Below, one piece after another: positions 6,393 to 13,225 of a DNA stretch of 15,953 nt. The notes beneath the pieces are model-generated. The model saw only the letters and a list, made by a program, of their open reading frames with translations, was not told where the DNA came from and ran no database searches. Every line of letters starts with the position of its first letter. Within the stretch, counting starts at the first letter, position 1. The position numbers and the translations under genes are program-made. The stretch comes from Planctomycetota bacterium. Its GTDB lineage: Bacteria > Planctomycetota > Planctomycetia > Pirellulales > Pirellulaceae. The DNA lies in the NCBI GenBank assembly GCA_026692885.1, contig JAPLNJ010000388.1:1-15953 (forward strand). The letters are read 5' to 3'.

Positions 6393-6581
6393 CTACTGGA
6401 TCGGCTCGATCTTCAACGTGTGCTTGACGGGCACCACGGCGGCGGCCGAGGCGTCACGAGCGGCTTGGTCCTGCTTCAGCAGTACCGCGGCGATGCGTTC
6501 CAGGGCCTCCTGCTCCGCCGGCACCGCGTGTTTGTACTCGGGCAGATTGTGCAACAGGTTTTTGATCAGCCCCACTTCCAT
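6393..6581 (-). CDS. Short hypothetical protein (62 aa)
   Basis: I do not recognise the family. The 62-aa product starts MEVGLIKNLLHNLPEYK and looks helical and amphipathic, with Glu/Ala/Gln-rich stretches and the C-terminus VKHTLKIEPIQ. Codon third positions are strongly G/C, as in neighbouring real genes. I chose the ATG at 6581 because a promoter-like pair (TTGTCG, 17 nt, CACAAT) lies just upstream at 6619-6647. The frame is open further to 6794, but that would read through the promoter and into a repeat. The ribosome-binding site is poor (AAGGG directly against the ATG). The stop TAG sits at the edge of the 20-nt palindrome, so the gene may have lost a longer C-terminus. Confidence 0.5.
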   Translation of the reverse strand: MEVGLIKNLLHNLPEYKHAVPAEQEALERIAAVLLKQDQAARDASAAAVVPVKHTLKIEPIQ

Positions 6582-6618
6582 CCCTTGCTGCTTTGGGGGT
6601 GTTTGTGAGGCTCGGCTG

Positions 6619-6647
6619 ATTGTGCCACACGACTCGGGACGCGACAA
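6619..6647 (-). promoter_or_regulatory. Putative sigma-70-type promoter for the 62-aa gene
   Basis: On the minus strand, TTGTCG (6642-6647) and CACAAT (6619-6624) are separated by exactly 17 nt, with a TGG extended -10 (TGGCACAAT). The start codon is about 37 nt downstream of the -10 box. It shares the 9-mer TGGCACAAT with the queF upstream region. Confidence 0.45.
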
Positions 6648-6778
6648 TAGGGCGAAGCTGAAGCGGGTGGCTGGCGGTTGAGCCAAAGCGAAACCCCAGT
6701 CCACGATGCCTTGGGCAACGTCGTCGTGCTGCCCCAGCCCCCCCCGTTTTCCCGGATCGGATCTAAGGCGAGCGGAAG

Positions 6779-6905
6779 GAAATAACTTACCCAACCCGAT
6801 GTAGGATGGTCTTCCCGTAAGACGGCCCTCCGAGGCCGTCCACTGCGTCCCGCAGGTTGGTTTACCAGACGGCCTCGGAGGGCCGTCCTACGGGTAAGTT
6901 ATTTC
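6779..6905. mobile_element. 127-bp palindromic element with perfect 14-bp terminal inverted repeats
   Basis: GAAATAACTTACCC (6779-6792) is perfectly inverted at 6892-6905. Inside are 24-nt arms (6817-6840 and 6868-6891, 23 of 24 paired), each containing GACGGCC-CTCCGA-GGCCGTC or its complement, itself a hairpin. I associate the GACGGCC...GGCCGTC motif with dispersed planctomycete repeats, from memory. There is no obvious target-site duplication and no coding capacity. Its right end directly abuts the first in-frame TTG of the following secreted protein gene. Confidence 0.65.
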
Positions 6906-8294
6906 TTGCTGTCGATTCTGTTGGACGCGTCCCAGGCCCGGGCCGCTGACCAAGCCACCCAGGCCCCCACCGCCGTCCAACCGGTTGTCGAGGTCGAAGA
7001 GGACGTGTACTCTTTCACGCCCGCCAATAACGGCGCTGGACCGCTGTGGTGCAGCGGCTCGACGTGTCTGGTCCGTATCGGCCAGGAGGTCTTTGCCAGC
7101 GGGTTGGAGACCCTGCCGGATGCGAAACCACTGAACAATTGCCGTTGGACGCTGTACCACCGCGGCGCAGCAGGTTGGCAGCTCTTGCAGACAGACCCGG
7201 CCGGCCGTACACGGGAGCCGTGCCCGCTGGTCGCTTTGCCTGGCGGGCGAGTGCTGCTGTCAGCGAACCCCACACGCCTGACCGATCCCAATGTCGCCGC
7301 CGGCCCCGCGCGGCCGGAGATTCTGCAGTTTTCCGCGAAGGACCCGCGGGCGGCGATGGAAACGCTGCTGCCGGTCTGGCAGGGCCAACCCGAGTTCAGC
7401 GAGCACTCGTACCGCAGCTTCGCTGCCGACGGAGCAACGGGCGAGATGATCCTGTTCCAGAACATCGGCTATACGCACGCCGAATGGGCGTTCCGCGATG
7501 GCGCCGGCCAATGGGCCGCTTGCGGCAAACTGGTCTGGCCGTGGGGCGCCGAGTACGACAAGCCGCAGCCCATTCGTGTCTGCTACCCGAACGTCGCGAT
7601 GCGCGGCCGGTCCGTGCACTTTTGCGGCGTCAGCGACATCGTCGAGCCCTACCAGAAGTGGCAAGCATACAAGGAACGGCTGACCGGTCAGCACTGGGAC
7701 TACGACTTCCGCCGACTGTTCTACACCTGGAGCGACGACATCGCCACCGGCAAGTTCCACGAGTGGGTCGAGATCGCCAGTCGCGACAAGACGTGCGGCT
7801 GGATCTCGCCCGGCGACATGGCCTTGGCCCCCGACGGCGACGTGCATCTTCTGTGGACCGAGAAAGCCCTGGATGAACGGTTGCGTCAGGACTTCTTTCC
7901 GGGCGAAAAGCAGTCGCACTCGCTGCAGTATGCTGTCCTGCGCGCGGGCCAGGTCGTGCGACGGAGCACGTTGCTGAAGGCCAAGGAGGGTGGGCCACGC
8001 GAAGTTCCCGGGCGTGGCCGGTTCCACGTCACGCCCGACGGCCGTCGCTTCGCGGTCTTCTTCGTGTCCGGCACGGATGGGTCGGGAAAGCCGGTGTCCG
8101 AGAACCGCCTGGTGGAACTGCAGGCGGACGGCTGCTGCGGTGCGCCAGTACGCCTGCCGCTGCAACGCCCCTTCAGCGAGTTCTTCACGGCCACCGTCCG
8201 CGCCGGCTCCCCGCCATCCACCACGCTGGACCTGCTCGGCCAGCGGGCGGGCGGCGCTAACGTTCTGAGCTACGCCCGGATCAGGCTGTGGTAG
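6906..8294 (+). CDS. Secreted protein, possible sialidase-like beta-propeller, 5' end altered
   Basis: The 462-aa product belongs to a family I believe is common in planctomycetes and annotated at best as BNR/sialidase-like. Its function is unknown. Visible traits include YSFTPANNGAGPLWC at the start of the mature region, NNCRWTLY, TREPCPLV, WPWGAEYDKPQPIRVCYP, SDIVEP and WDYDFRRLFYTWSDD, plus LAPDGDVHLLW and VTPDGRRFAVFF strands typical of repeated blades. The N-terminus is odd. The only conventional start near the core is TTG at 6906, which leaves LSILLDASQARA, the end of a signal peptide with cleavage after ARA and no basic n-region or full hydrophobic core. There is no ribosome-binding site. 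The frame stays open leftward to 6786 through the palindromic element, which would add RRPRRAVLRVSYF but offers no ATG, GTG or TTG (only CTG at 6843). The gene may be 5'-truncated. Confidence 0.7.
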   Translation: MLSILLDASQARAADQATQAPTAVQPVVEVEEDVYSFTPANNGAGPLWCSGSTCLVRIGQEVFASGLETLPDAKPLNNCRWTLYHRGAAGWQLLQTDPAGRTREPCPLVALPGGRVLLSANPTRLTDPNVAAGPARPEILQFSAKDPRAAMETLLPVWQGQPEFSEHSYRSFAADGATGEMILFQNIGYTHAEWAFRDGAGQWAACGKLVWPWGAEYDKPQPIRVCYPNVAMRGRSVHFCGVSDIVEPYQKWQAYKERLTGQHWDYDFRRLFYTWSDDIATGKFHEWVEIASRDKTCGWISPGDMALAPDGDVHLLWTEKALDERLRQDFFPGEKQSHSLQYAVLRAGQVVRRSTLLKAKEGGPREVPGRGRFHVTPDGRRFAVFFVSGTDGSGKPVSENRLVELQADGCCGAPVRLPLQRPFSEFFTATVRAGSPPSTTLDLLGQRAGGANVLSYARIRLW

Positions 8295-8316
8295 CGGCCG
8301 GTTAATTTGTCGGCCG
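8295..8316. repeat. Inverted CGGCCG pair at the stop codon
   Basis: CGGCCG (8295-8300) and CGGCCG (8311-8316) flank GTTAATTTGT directly after the stop of the secreted protein gene. It could form a 6-bp stem, but no T-run follows. It also marks where the MetE-like fragment on the other strand loses similarity. Confidence 0.4.
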
Positions 8317-8458
8317 GAATGTATTGGAGGCAACGGCGGACTCGCTCGGCGACGACTTGCGGGAAATCGGCCTGCAGCGTGCGATGGCTGATCACTCCGA
8401 CGGCGATTTTCTTCTTCAACGTGTGCATGTACGACACGAAGAGCGGCAGTTCCCGGAA
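8303..8458 (-). pseudogene. Fragment of a MetE-like (cobalamin-independent methionine synthase family) protein
   Basis: The minus-strand reading over about 52 codons gives FRELPLFVSYMHTLKKK, VGVISHRTLQADFPQVVAER and VRRCLQYIPADKL. This matches, as I recall it, the late part of the MetE/UROD-type barrel (a VGVVxHRTLQVExPxEVAxRIRxxLxYxPxEKL pattern). It stops short at an inverted repeat before the zinc-ligand Cys segment that should follow. Upstream of the fragment the frame turns into Ser/Arg-rich sequence with no resemblance to the family. It is too short to be a working enzyme, so I read it as a relic. Confidence 0.4.
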
Positions 8459-8486
8459 GCCACCCATCGCGGGTCGGCATCGCATC

Positions 8487-8636
8487 CACGTGGTCGCGTC
8501 TCTCCGAGACGCCAAACCCGGTCTCGGAGAGATCGAAGAGAACGCGGCCCAACTCGCGGGCGTCATGCTCCGCGGAAAAGAGGTGCCTACGTTCTGCCAC
8601 GAGTTGCTCAAGACGCTGCACGAGGCTCTCGATTGA
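8487..8636 (+). pseudogene. Possible 3' remnant of an unidentified gene
   Basis: The plus-strand frame ending at TGA 8634-8636 reads HVVASLRDAKPGLGEIEENA and then VMLRGKEVPTFCHELLKTLH, with G/C-rich third positions. It joins antisense MetE-like sequence upstream around 8460-8486, so if real it is a C-terminal remnant without a start. The antisense frame here is also open and equally G/C-biased, so the coding strand is uncertain. Confidence 0.25.
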
Positions 8637-8713
8637 CGGGAAGAACGACGTAGGTCAGACTATCCAGCCTGACACGGTTGCTGCACGAGGCTCTTGATTG
8701 ATCAGAAGATCGA
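8615..8713. repeat. 34-nt direct duplication flanking a palindrome copy
   Basis: 8615-8648 and 8680-8713 match at 29 of 34 positions (the first 22 nt at 21 of 22), with a 65-bp offset. Between them lies the 20-nt palindrome GTCAGACTATCCAGCCTGAC (8654-8673), two mismatches from the copy at 6138-6157. The duplicated sequence includes the TGA of the upstream remnant and the weak ribosome-binding region (AGAAGATCGAACT) of the kinase gene. Confidence 0.65.
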
Positions 8714-8716
8714 ACT

Positions 8717-11700
8717 ATGGGAGCAAATCACCTGAAGTTGCTGGCCATCGACGACAACCAGGACAACCTGACGACGCTCAAGGCCGTCGTGCGGGAGGCC
8801 CTGCCCGACTGCACCCTGCTGGCTGCCCTGAACGGTACGCGGGGTATCGAATTGGCCCGCAGCGAAGACCCCGATGTGATCCTGCTGGATATCGTTATGC
8901 CCGGCATGGACGGGTTTGACGTTTGTCGTCGGTTGAAGGCAGACGACGTGTTGCGGTCGATTCCCGTCGTCTTCCTGACCGCTCTGCGGACCGACCGTGA
9001 AAGCCGTGTCCAAGCCCTGGAGGCCGGTGCCGAGGCATTTCTTTCCAAGCCGTTGGACGAACAGGAGCTGGTCGCCCAGGTCCGCGCCATGGCCAAGCTC
9101 AAAGCAGCCAACCGTCTGCGGCGGCTGGAGCAGAAAGAACTGGTCGCGCTGGTGGCGAAGCGCACTCAAGAGCTCGAACAGGAACTGACCTCGCGCAAAC
9201 GGGCGGAGGGGGCGTTGCACGAGAGCCACGTGCGATTTGAGTTGGTCGCGGAAGGCACGGTGGGCGCGATCTGGGACTGGGATGTGCCCAATAAGCAGGT
9301 TTACTTCTCGCCCCGTTGGAAAGAACTCCGCGGGTATCGGCACCAGGAGATCACCAGCAACGAAACCGAATGGATCGCAGGCATCCATCCCGACGACGCG
9401 CCGCGGGTCATGGCCGCGGTCCAGTCGCATTTTTCGGGCGAGACCGACATTTTTGCGGAGGAATATCGGGTTCGCCGTAAGGACGGCTCCTGGTTCTGGG
9501 TCGCGGACCGGGGTAAGGCGCTCTTCGATGAAACGGGTCGGGTGATCCGGATGGCCGGCTCGGAAGTCGACATCACCTTGCGCAAGCAGTATGAGGCCCT
9601 CCAGGCCTTTCTGGCCCACACCAGCGGCGGGACGGCGGAGGAGCCGTTCTTTCAAATGCTGGCCCGTCACTTGGCCCAGAGCCTCGGCATGGATTTTGTC
9701 TGCATTGATCGCCTCGAGGGCGACGGGTGTACCGCCCGGACGGAGGCCGTTTGGTGCGATGGCCATTTCGAGGACAACGTCACGTATGCGCTGAAGGACA
9801 CCCCGTGCGGTGCGGTGGTGGGCCAGGCGGTCTGCTGCTTCCCCGCCGGCGTTTGCCAGCACTTTCCACGAGATCAGGTACTGCAGGATCTGCGGGCGGA
9901 GAGCTATGTTGGTGTGACGCTCTTTGACCATGCAGGGCGGCCGATCGGCCTGATCGCGGTGATCTCACGCCAGCCGCTGGTCAACCGTCCGCAGGCCGAA
10001 GCCATGCTGCAAATGGTGGGCCTGCGCGCCGCCGCCGAACTGGAGCGACTGGACGCGGAGACGGCGCTGCGGGCCAGTGAGGAGCGGTACCGCTCGATCA
10101 TCGCAGTCTCCAATACCGGCGCCTGGGAGTATCATCTCGACACCGATTCCCTGTGGTGTAGCCCTGAATACTTCGCCATGCTGGGACGCGACCCTGCCCC
10201 GTTCGTGACCAAGGGTCGCACCAACCTGCAAAAGGCTTGGGTCGATCTGCTACACCCGGACGACCAGGAAAGGGCGTCCCGCGTGTTTGCGAATTACCTG
10301 GCCGGTGGTTCCGTCGGGATGTATGAGAATTCTTTTCGCCTGCGGCACCGGGATGGGCATTGGGTTTGGATCTGGTCCCGGGGGCAAACGCTGCGAGCCT
10401 CGGATGGCACCCCAACAAATCTGACCGTGGGCACGCACATCGACATCACCGTGAGCAAGCAGGCCGAGGAGTCCCTGCGGGAGAGCGAAGAACGATTCCG
10501 CGGTTTCATTGAGAACGCCACCGACATCGTTTATGCACTGACCCCGGACGGCCGCTTCACCTATGTGTCTCCCAACTGGCGGGAATTCATGGAAGAAGCA
10601 CCAGCCGCAGCGGTTGGCACTTCCTTCGAACGGTGCGTCCACCCGGACGATGTTCCCTTGTGCCGGGAGTTTCTGCAACGGGTCGGCAACGCGACGAAGC
10701 CGCTCGGCGGCTTGGATTATCGCGTCGTGCGCCCGGATGGGTCGATTCGCTGGCATTGTTCCAAGGGGTCAGCGTGTCGCGACGAAGAGGGTCACCTGAT
10801 CGGTTATCTGGGCATCGCGAGGGATATCACCGAACGCAAGCAGATCGAAGAGACTCAAGCCTTTCTGGCCCAAACCAGCGGACCGACGAACGAGGCATTC
10901 TTCAACTCGCTGGCCCGCTACTTGGCGCAAAGCCTGGGCCTGGACTTCGTCTGCATCGACCGCCTCGAAGGGGATGGACTGACCGCTCGTACCGTGGCCA
11001 ACTGGTGTGACGGCCAGTTTGCAGACAACATCACCTATGCCCTGCCAGACACTCCCTGTGGCCAGGCGGTGGGCAAGCGGGTCTGTTGCTTCCCGGCCAA
11101 CGTGCGTCAATTGTTCCCGCGCGATCTAGTGCTCCAGGATCTGCGGGCGGAGAGTTATGCCGGGGTGACACTCTGGAGCCACGTCGGCCGGCCGATCGGC
11201 TTGATCGCGGTCATCGGGCGCAGCCCACTGGCGAACCGCTCGCTGGTCGAAACCACGCTGCAACTGGTGGCCGTCAGGGCGGCCGGGGAACTCGAACGCC
11301 AGCAGGCGGAAGAGTCGTTGCGGGCCAGCGACCATGAGTTTCGCTCCCTGGCTGAAGCCATGCCGCAAATCGTCTGGATCACTCGGGCTGATGGCTGGAA
11401 TATCTATTTCAATCAACAATGGGTGGATTACACCGGGCTGACGCTGGAGGAAAGCTACGGCCATGGCTGGAACAAGCCATTCCACCCTGATGACCAGCAG
11501 CGCGCGTGGCAAGCCTGGCAAAATGCGACGCAAAACGACGACACGTACTCGCTGGAATGCCGTCTGCGGCGTGCCGATGGCGTCTACCATTGGTGGTTGA
11601 TTCGCGGCGTGCCGTTGCGTAATGCGAGCGGGGAGATTCTTAAATGGTTCGGCACCTGCACCGATATCGAAGACATCAAGCGAACGGAGGAAGTGTTGCG

Positions 11701-13204
11701 GAAGAGTGAGTCACAACTCCGCGCCATTCTCGACGCGACACCGTTCCCCATTGCCTTAGTCGATGTTCAGGACGACAATATTGACTTCTGGAGTCGCAGC
11801 GCATTCGACGTTTTCGGACATACAGCTGCCACCACAGCGGAGTGGTATCAGATTGCGTACCCGGATCCCGATTACCGGCGCGAGGTGATTGATCGATGGA
11901 AACCTGCTTTGGAACAGGCGCGACGATCTGCCCACGCAGTTAACGCGGGAGCGTACCGGGTCACCTGCCGCGATGGTTCGGCACGCCTTTGCGAACTGTA
12001 CGCCGCTTTTCTGGCAGACCGGCTGGTTGTCACCTTCAATGACATCACCGAGCGCAAGAAGGCCGAGCAAGTGTTGCGCGAGAGTGAAATCAAATTCCGG
12101 ACGCTCGTGGAGAACCTTCCTCAAGAGTTTTTTGTCAAGGACCGTGACTTCCGCTACCTGATGGTCAACGAGAGCTTAGCCCGGTATCTCGGGTTACTGC
12201 CTGAAGAGGTGGTTGGCAAGGTGGATGATGATCTCTTTCCCAAGGAACTGGCCGACAAGTACCGCGCCGACGACCAGCGCCTCATGCAGACGGGACAGAC
12301 CGAGGAGTTTGAGGAGAAATCCCGTCTGGCTGGCCGCGACGTCTGGGTCCACACGGTCAAGACTCCCCTGCGGAACGCGCGGGGCGAGATCATCGGCATC
12401 TTCGGTCTCCTCTTGGACATCACCGAGCGCAAACGGTCGGAAGAGGCCCTGCGGGATGCCTTACGGGAGAAAGAGTCGCTACTCAGGGAAGTACATCACC
12501 GGGTAAAGAACAACCTGCAAGTGATCAGCAGCCTGGTGCGCCTGCAAGCAGGCCAAATCGAGAATCCCAGCACGCGGGCGGCACTCCAGGACATGCAGAA
12601 CCGCATCCGATCTATGGCCTTGCTCCACGAAACGCTTTACCGCTCCGGCAACTTGGCCCAGGTAGACCTCGCGCCCTACCTCCAAGCCCTGTGTACCCAG
12701 TTGTTCCGCTCCCTGGTGGCGCGCCCCGGTTCCATCCAGCTTCGCCTGAACGTGGCGTCCGTGTATCTGGATGCGAATCAGGCCGTTCCGTGCGGCCTCT
12801 TGGTGAATGAGCTGGTATCCAACTGCCTCAAACACGCCTTCCCAGATGGACGCGCGGGCGAGGTCCTTGTGGAAGTCCAGCCGGTGGACGGCGGCCCCAC
12901 GGTACGCCTGCGGGTAGCCGACAACGGCGTGGGACTCCCGGCGGACTTTGACCTGCAACGCCTGCATTCCCTAGGACTGCATTTGGTTTCGGACCTGGCT
13001 GGTCAGCTCCAAGGACAGCTGCAGATCTGCCGTGGCGGGATCGCCAGCTGCCAACCGGCTGTAGGCCGAGGTCCAGACGGTGTGGTTGGCGATGCCCTAA
13101 ACGAGTCGCAGCCAGCGACCGAACAACCCGTCACCATCGCACCCGCTACCGGCGCGGTTGTGGAGGTGACATTTACCCCCCCCCCCGTACATTGCCCAAG
13201 ATAA
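8717..13204 (+). CDS. Soluble multi-sensor histidine kinase, REC-PAS/GAF array-HisKA_2-HATPase
   Basis: A 1495-aa kinase with no signal peptide or membrane segment. Order by eye: receiver 5-125 (Asp12-Asp13, phospho-acceptor Asp58, Thr88, Lys111); coiled coil about 130-168; PAS 170-291; GAF 296-446; PAS 450-583; PAS 585-712; GAF 714-864; PAS 868-993, 995-1118 and 1120-1243. Several PAS modules end in DITERK-type linkers. HisKA_2 follows at 1253-1330 (REVHHRVKNNLQVISSLV, phospho-His about 1260), then HATPase at 1355-1488 (NELVSNCLKH, ADNGVGLP). The two GAF domains are near-identical in length and roughly 70% identical, each with TPCG and a VCCFP Cys pair. The ATPase has about 38 extra residues (1441-1478) between LQICRG and the last strand GAVVEVTF. 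An 11-C run lies 16 bp before the stop. The ATG has only a weak AGAAG upstream. The next gene starts 21 bp on, which suggests an operon. The ligands and target are unknown. Confidence 0.95.
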   Translation: MGANHLKLLAIDDNQDNLTTLKAVVREALPDCTLLAALNGTRGIELARSEDPDVILLDIVMPGMDGFDVCRRLKADDVLRSIPVVFLTALRTDRESRVQALEAGAEAFLSKPLDEQELVAQVRAMAKLKAANRLRRLEQKELVALVAKRTQELEQELTSRKRAEGALHESHVRFELVAEGTVGAIWDWDVPNKQVYFSPRWKELRGYRHQEITSNETEWIAGIHPDDAPRVMAAVQSHFSGETDIFAEEYRVRRKDGSWFWVADRGKALFDETGRVIRMAGSEVDITLRKQYEALQAFLAHTSGGTAEEPFFQMLARHLAQSLGMDFVCIDRLEGDGCTARTEAVWCDGHFEDNVTYALKDTPCGAVVGQAVCCFPAGVCQHFPRDQVLQDLRAESYVGVTLFDHAGRPIGLIAVISRQPLVNRPQAEAMLQMVGLRAAAELERLDAETALRASEERYRSIIAVSNTGAWEYHLDTDSLWCSPEYFAMLGRDPAPFVTKGRTNLQKAWVDLLHPDDQERASRVFANYLAGGSVGMYENSFRLRHRDGHWVWIWSRGQTLRASDGTPTNLTVGTHIDITVSKQAEESLRESEERFRGFIENATDIVYALTPDGRFTYVSPNWREFMEEAPAAAVGTSFERCVHPDDVPLCREFLQRVGNATKPLGGLDYRVVRPDGSIRWHCSKGSACRDEEGHLIGYLGIARDITERKQIEETQAFLAQTSGPTNEAFFNSLARYLAQSLGLDFVCIDRLEGDGLTARTVANWCDGQFADNITYALPDTPCGQAVGKRVCCFPANVRQLFPRDLVLQDLRAESYAGVTLWSHVGRPIGLIAVIGRSPLANRSLVETTLQLVAVRAAGELERQQAEESLRASDHEFRSLAEAMPQIVWITRADGWNIYFNQQWVDYTGLTLEESYGHGWNKPFHPDDQQRAWQAWQNATQNDDTYSLECRLRRADGVYHWWLIRGVPLRNASGEILKWFGTCTDIEDIKRTEEVLRKSESQLRAILDATPFPIALVDVQDDNIDFWSRSAFDVFGHTAATTAEWYQIAYPDPDYRREVIDRWKPALEQARRSAHAVNAGAYRVTCRDGSARLCELYAAFLADRLVVTFNDITERKKAEQVLRESEIKFRTLVENLPQEFFVKDRDFRYLMVNESLARYLGLLPEEVVGKVDDDLFPKELADKYRADDQRLMQTGQTEEFEEKSRLAGRDVWVHTVKTPLRNARGEIIGIFGLLLDITERKRSEEALRDALREKESLLREVHHRVKNNLQVISSLVRLQAGQIENPSTRAALQDMQNRIRSMALLHETLYRSGNLAQVDLAPYLQALCTQLFRSLVARPGSIQLRLNVASVYLDANQAVPCGLLVNELVSNCLKHAFPDGRAGEVLVEVQPVDGGPTVRLRVADNGVGLPADFDLQRLHSLGLHLVSDLAGQLQGQLQICRGGIASCQPAVGRGPDGVVGDALNESQPATEQPVTIAPATGAVVEVTFTPPPVHCPR

Positions 13205-13225
13205 CCACTTCCGCAGAGGCTCGTC

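Noticed and set aside
7260..8621. Minus-strand 453-codon open frame opposite the secreted protein gene
   Set aside because: The plus-strand protein has coherent secreted-protein features, whereas the antisense translation is featureless and Arg/Pro-rich. It spans the junction of unrelated fragments.
8702..9931. Minus-strand 409-codon open frame opposite the kinase N-terminus
   Set aside because: It is a shadow of the receiver and first PAS/GAF coding sequence, whose motifs are all in the plus frame.
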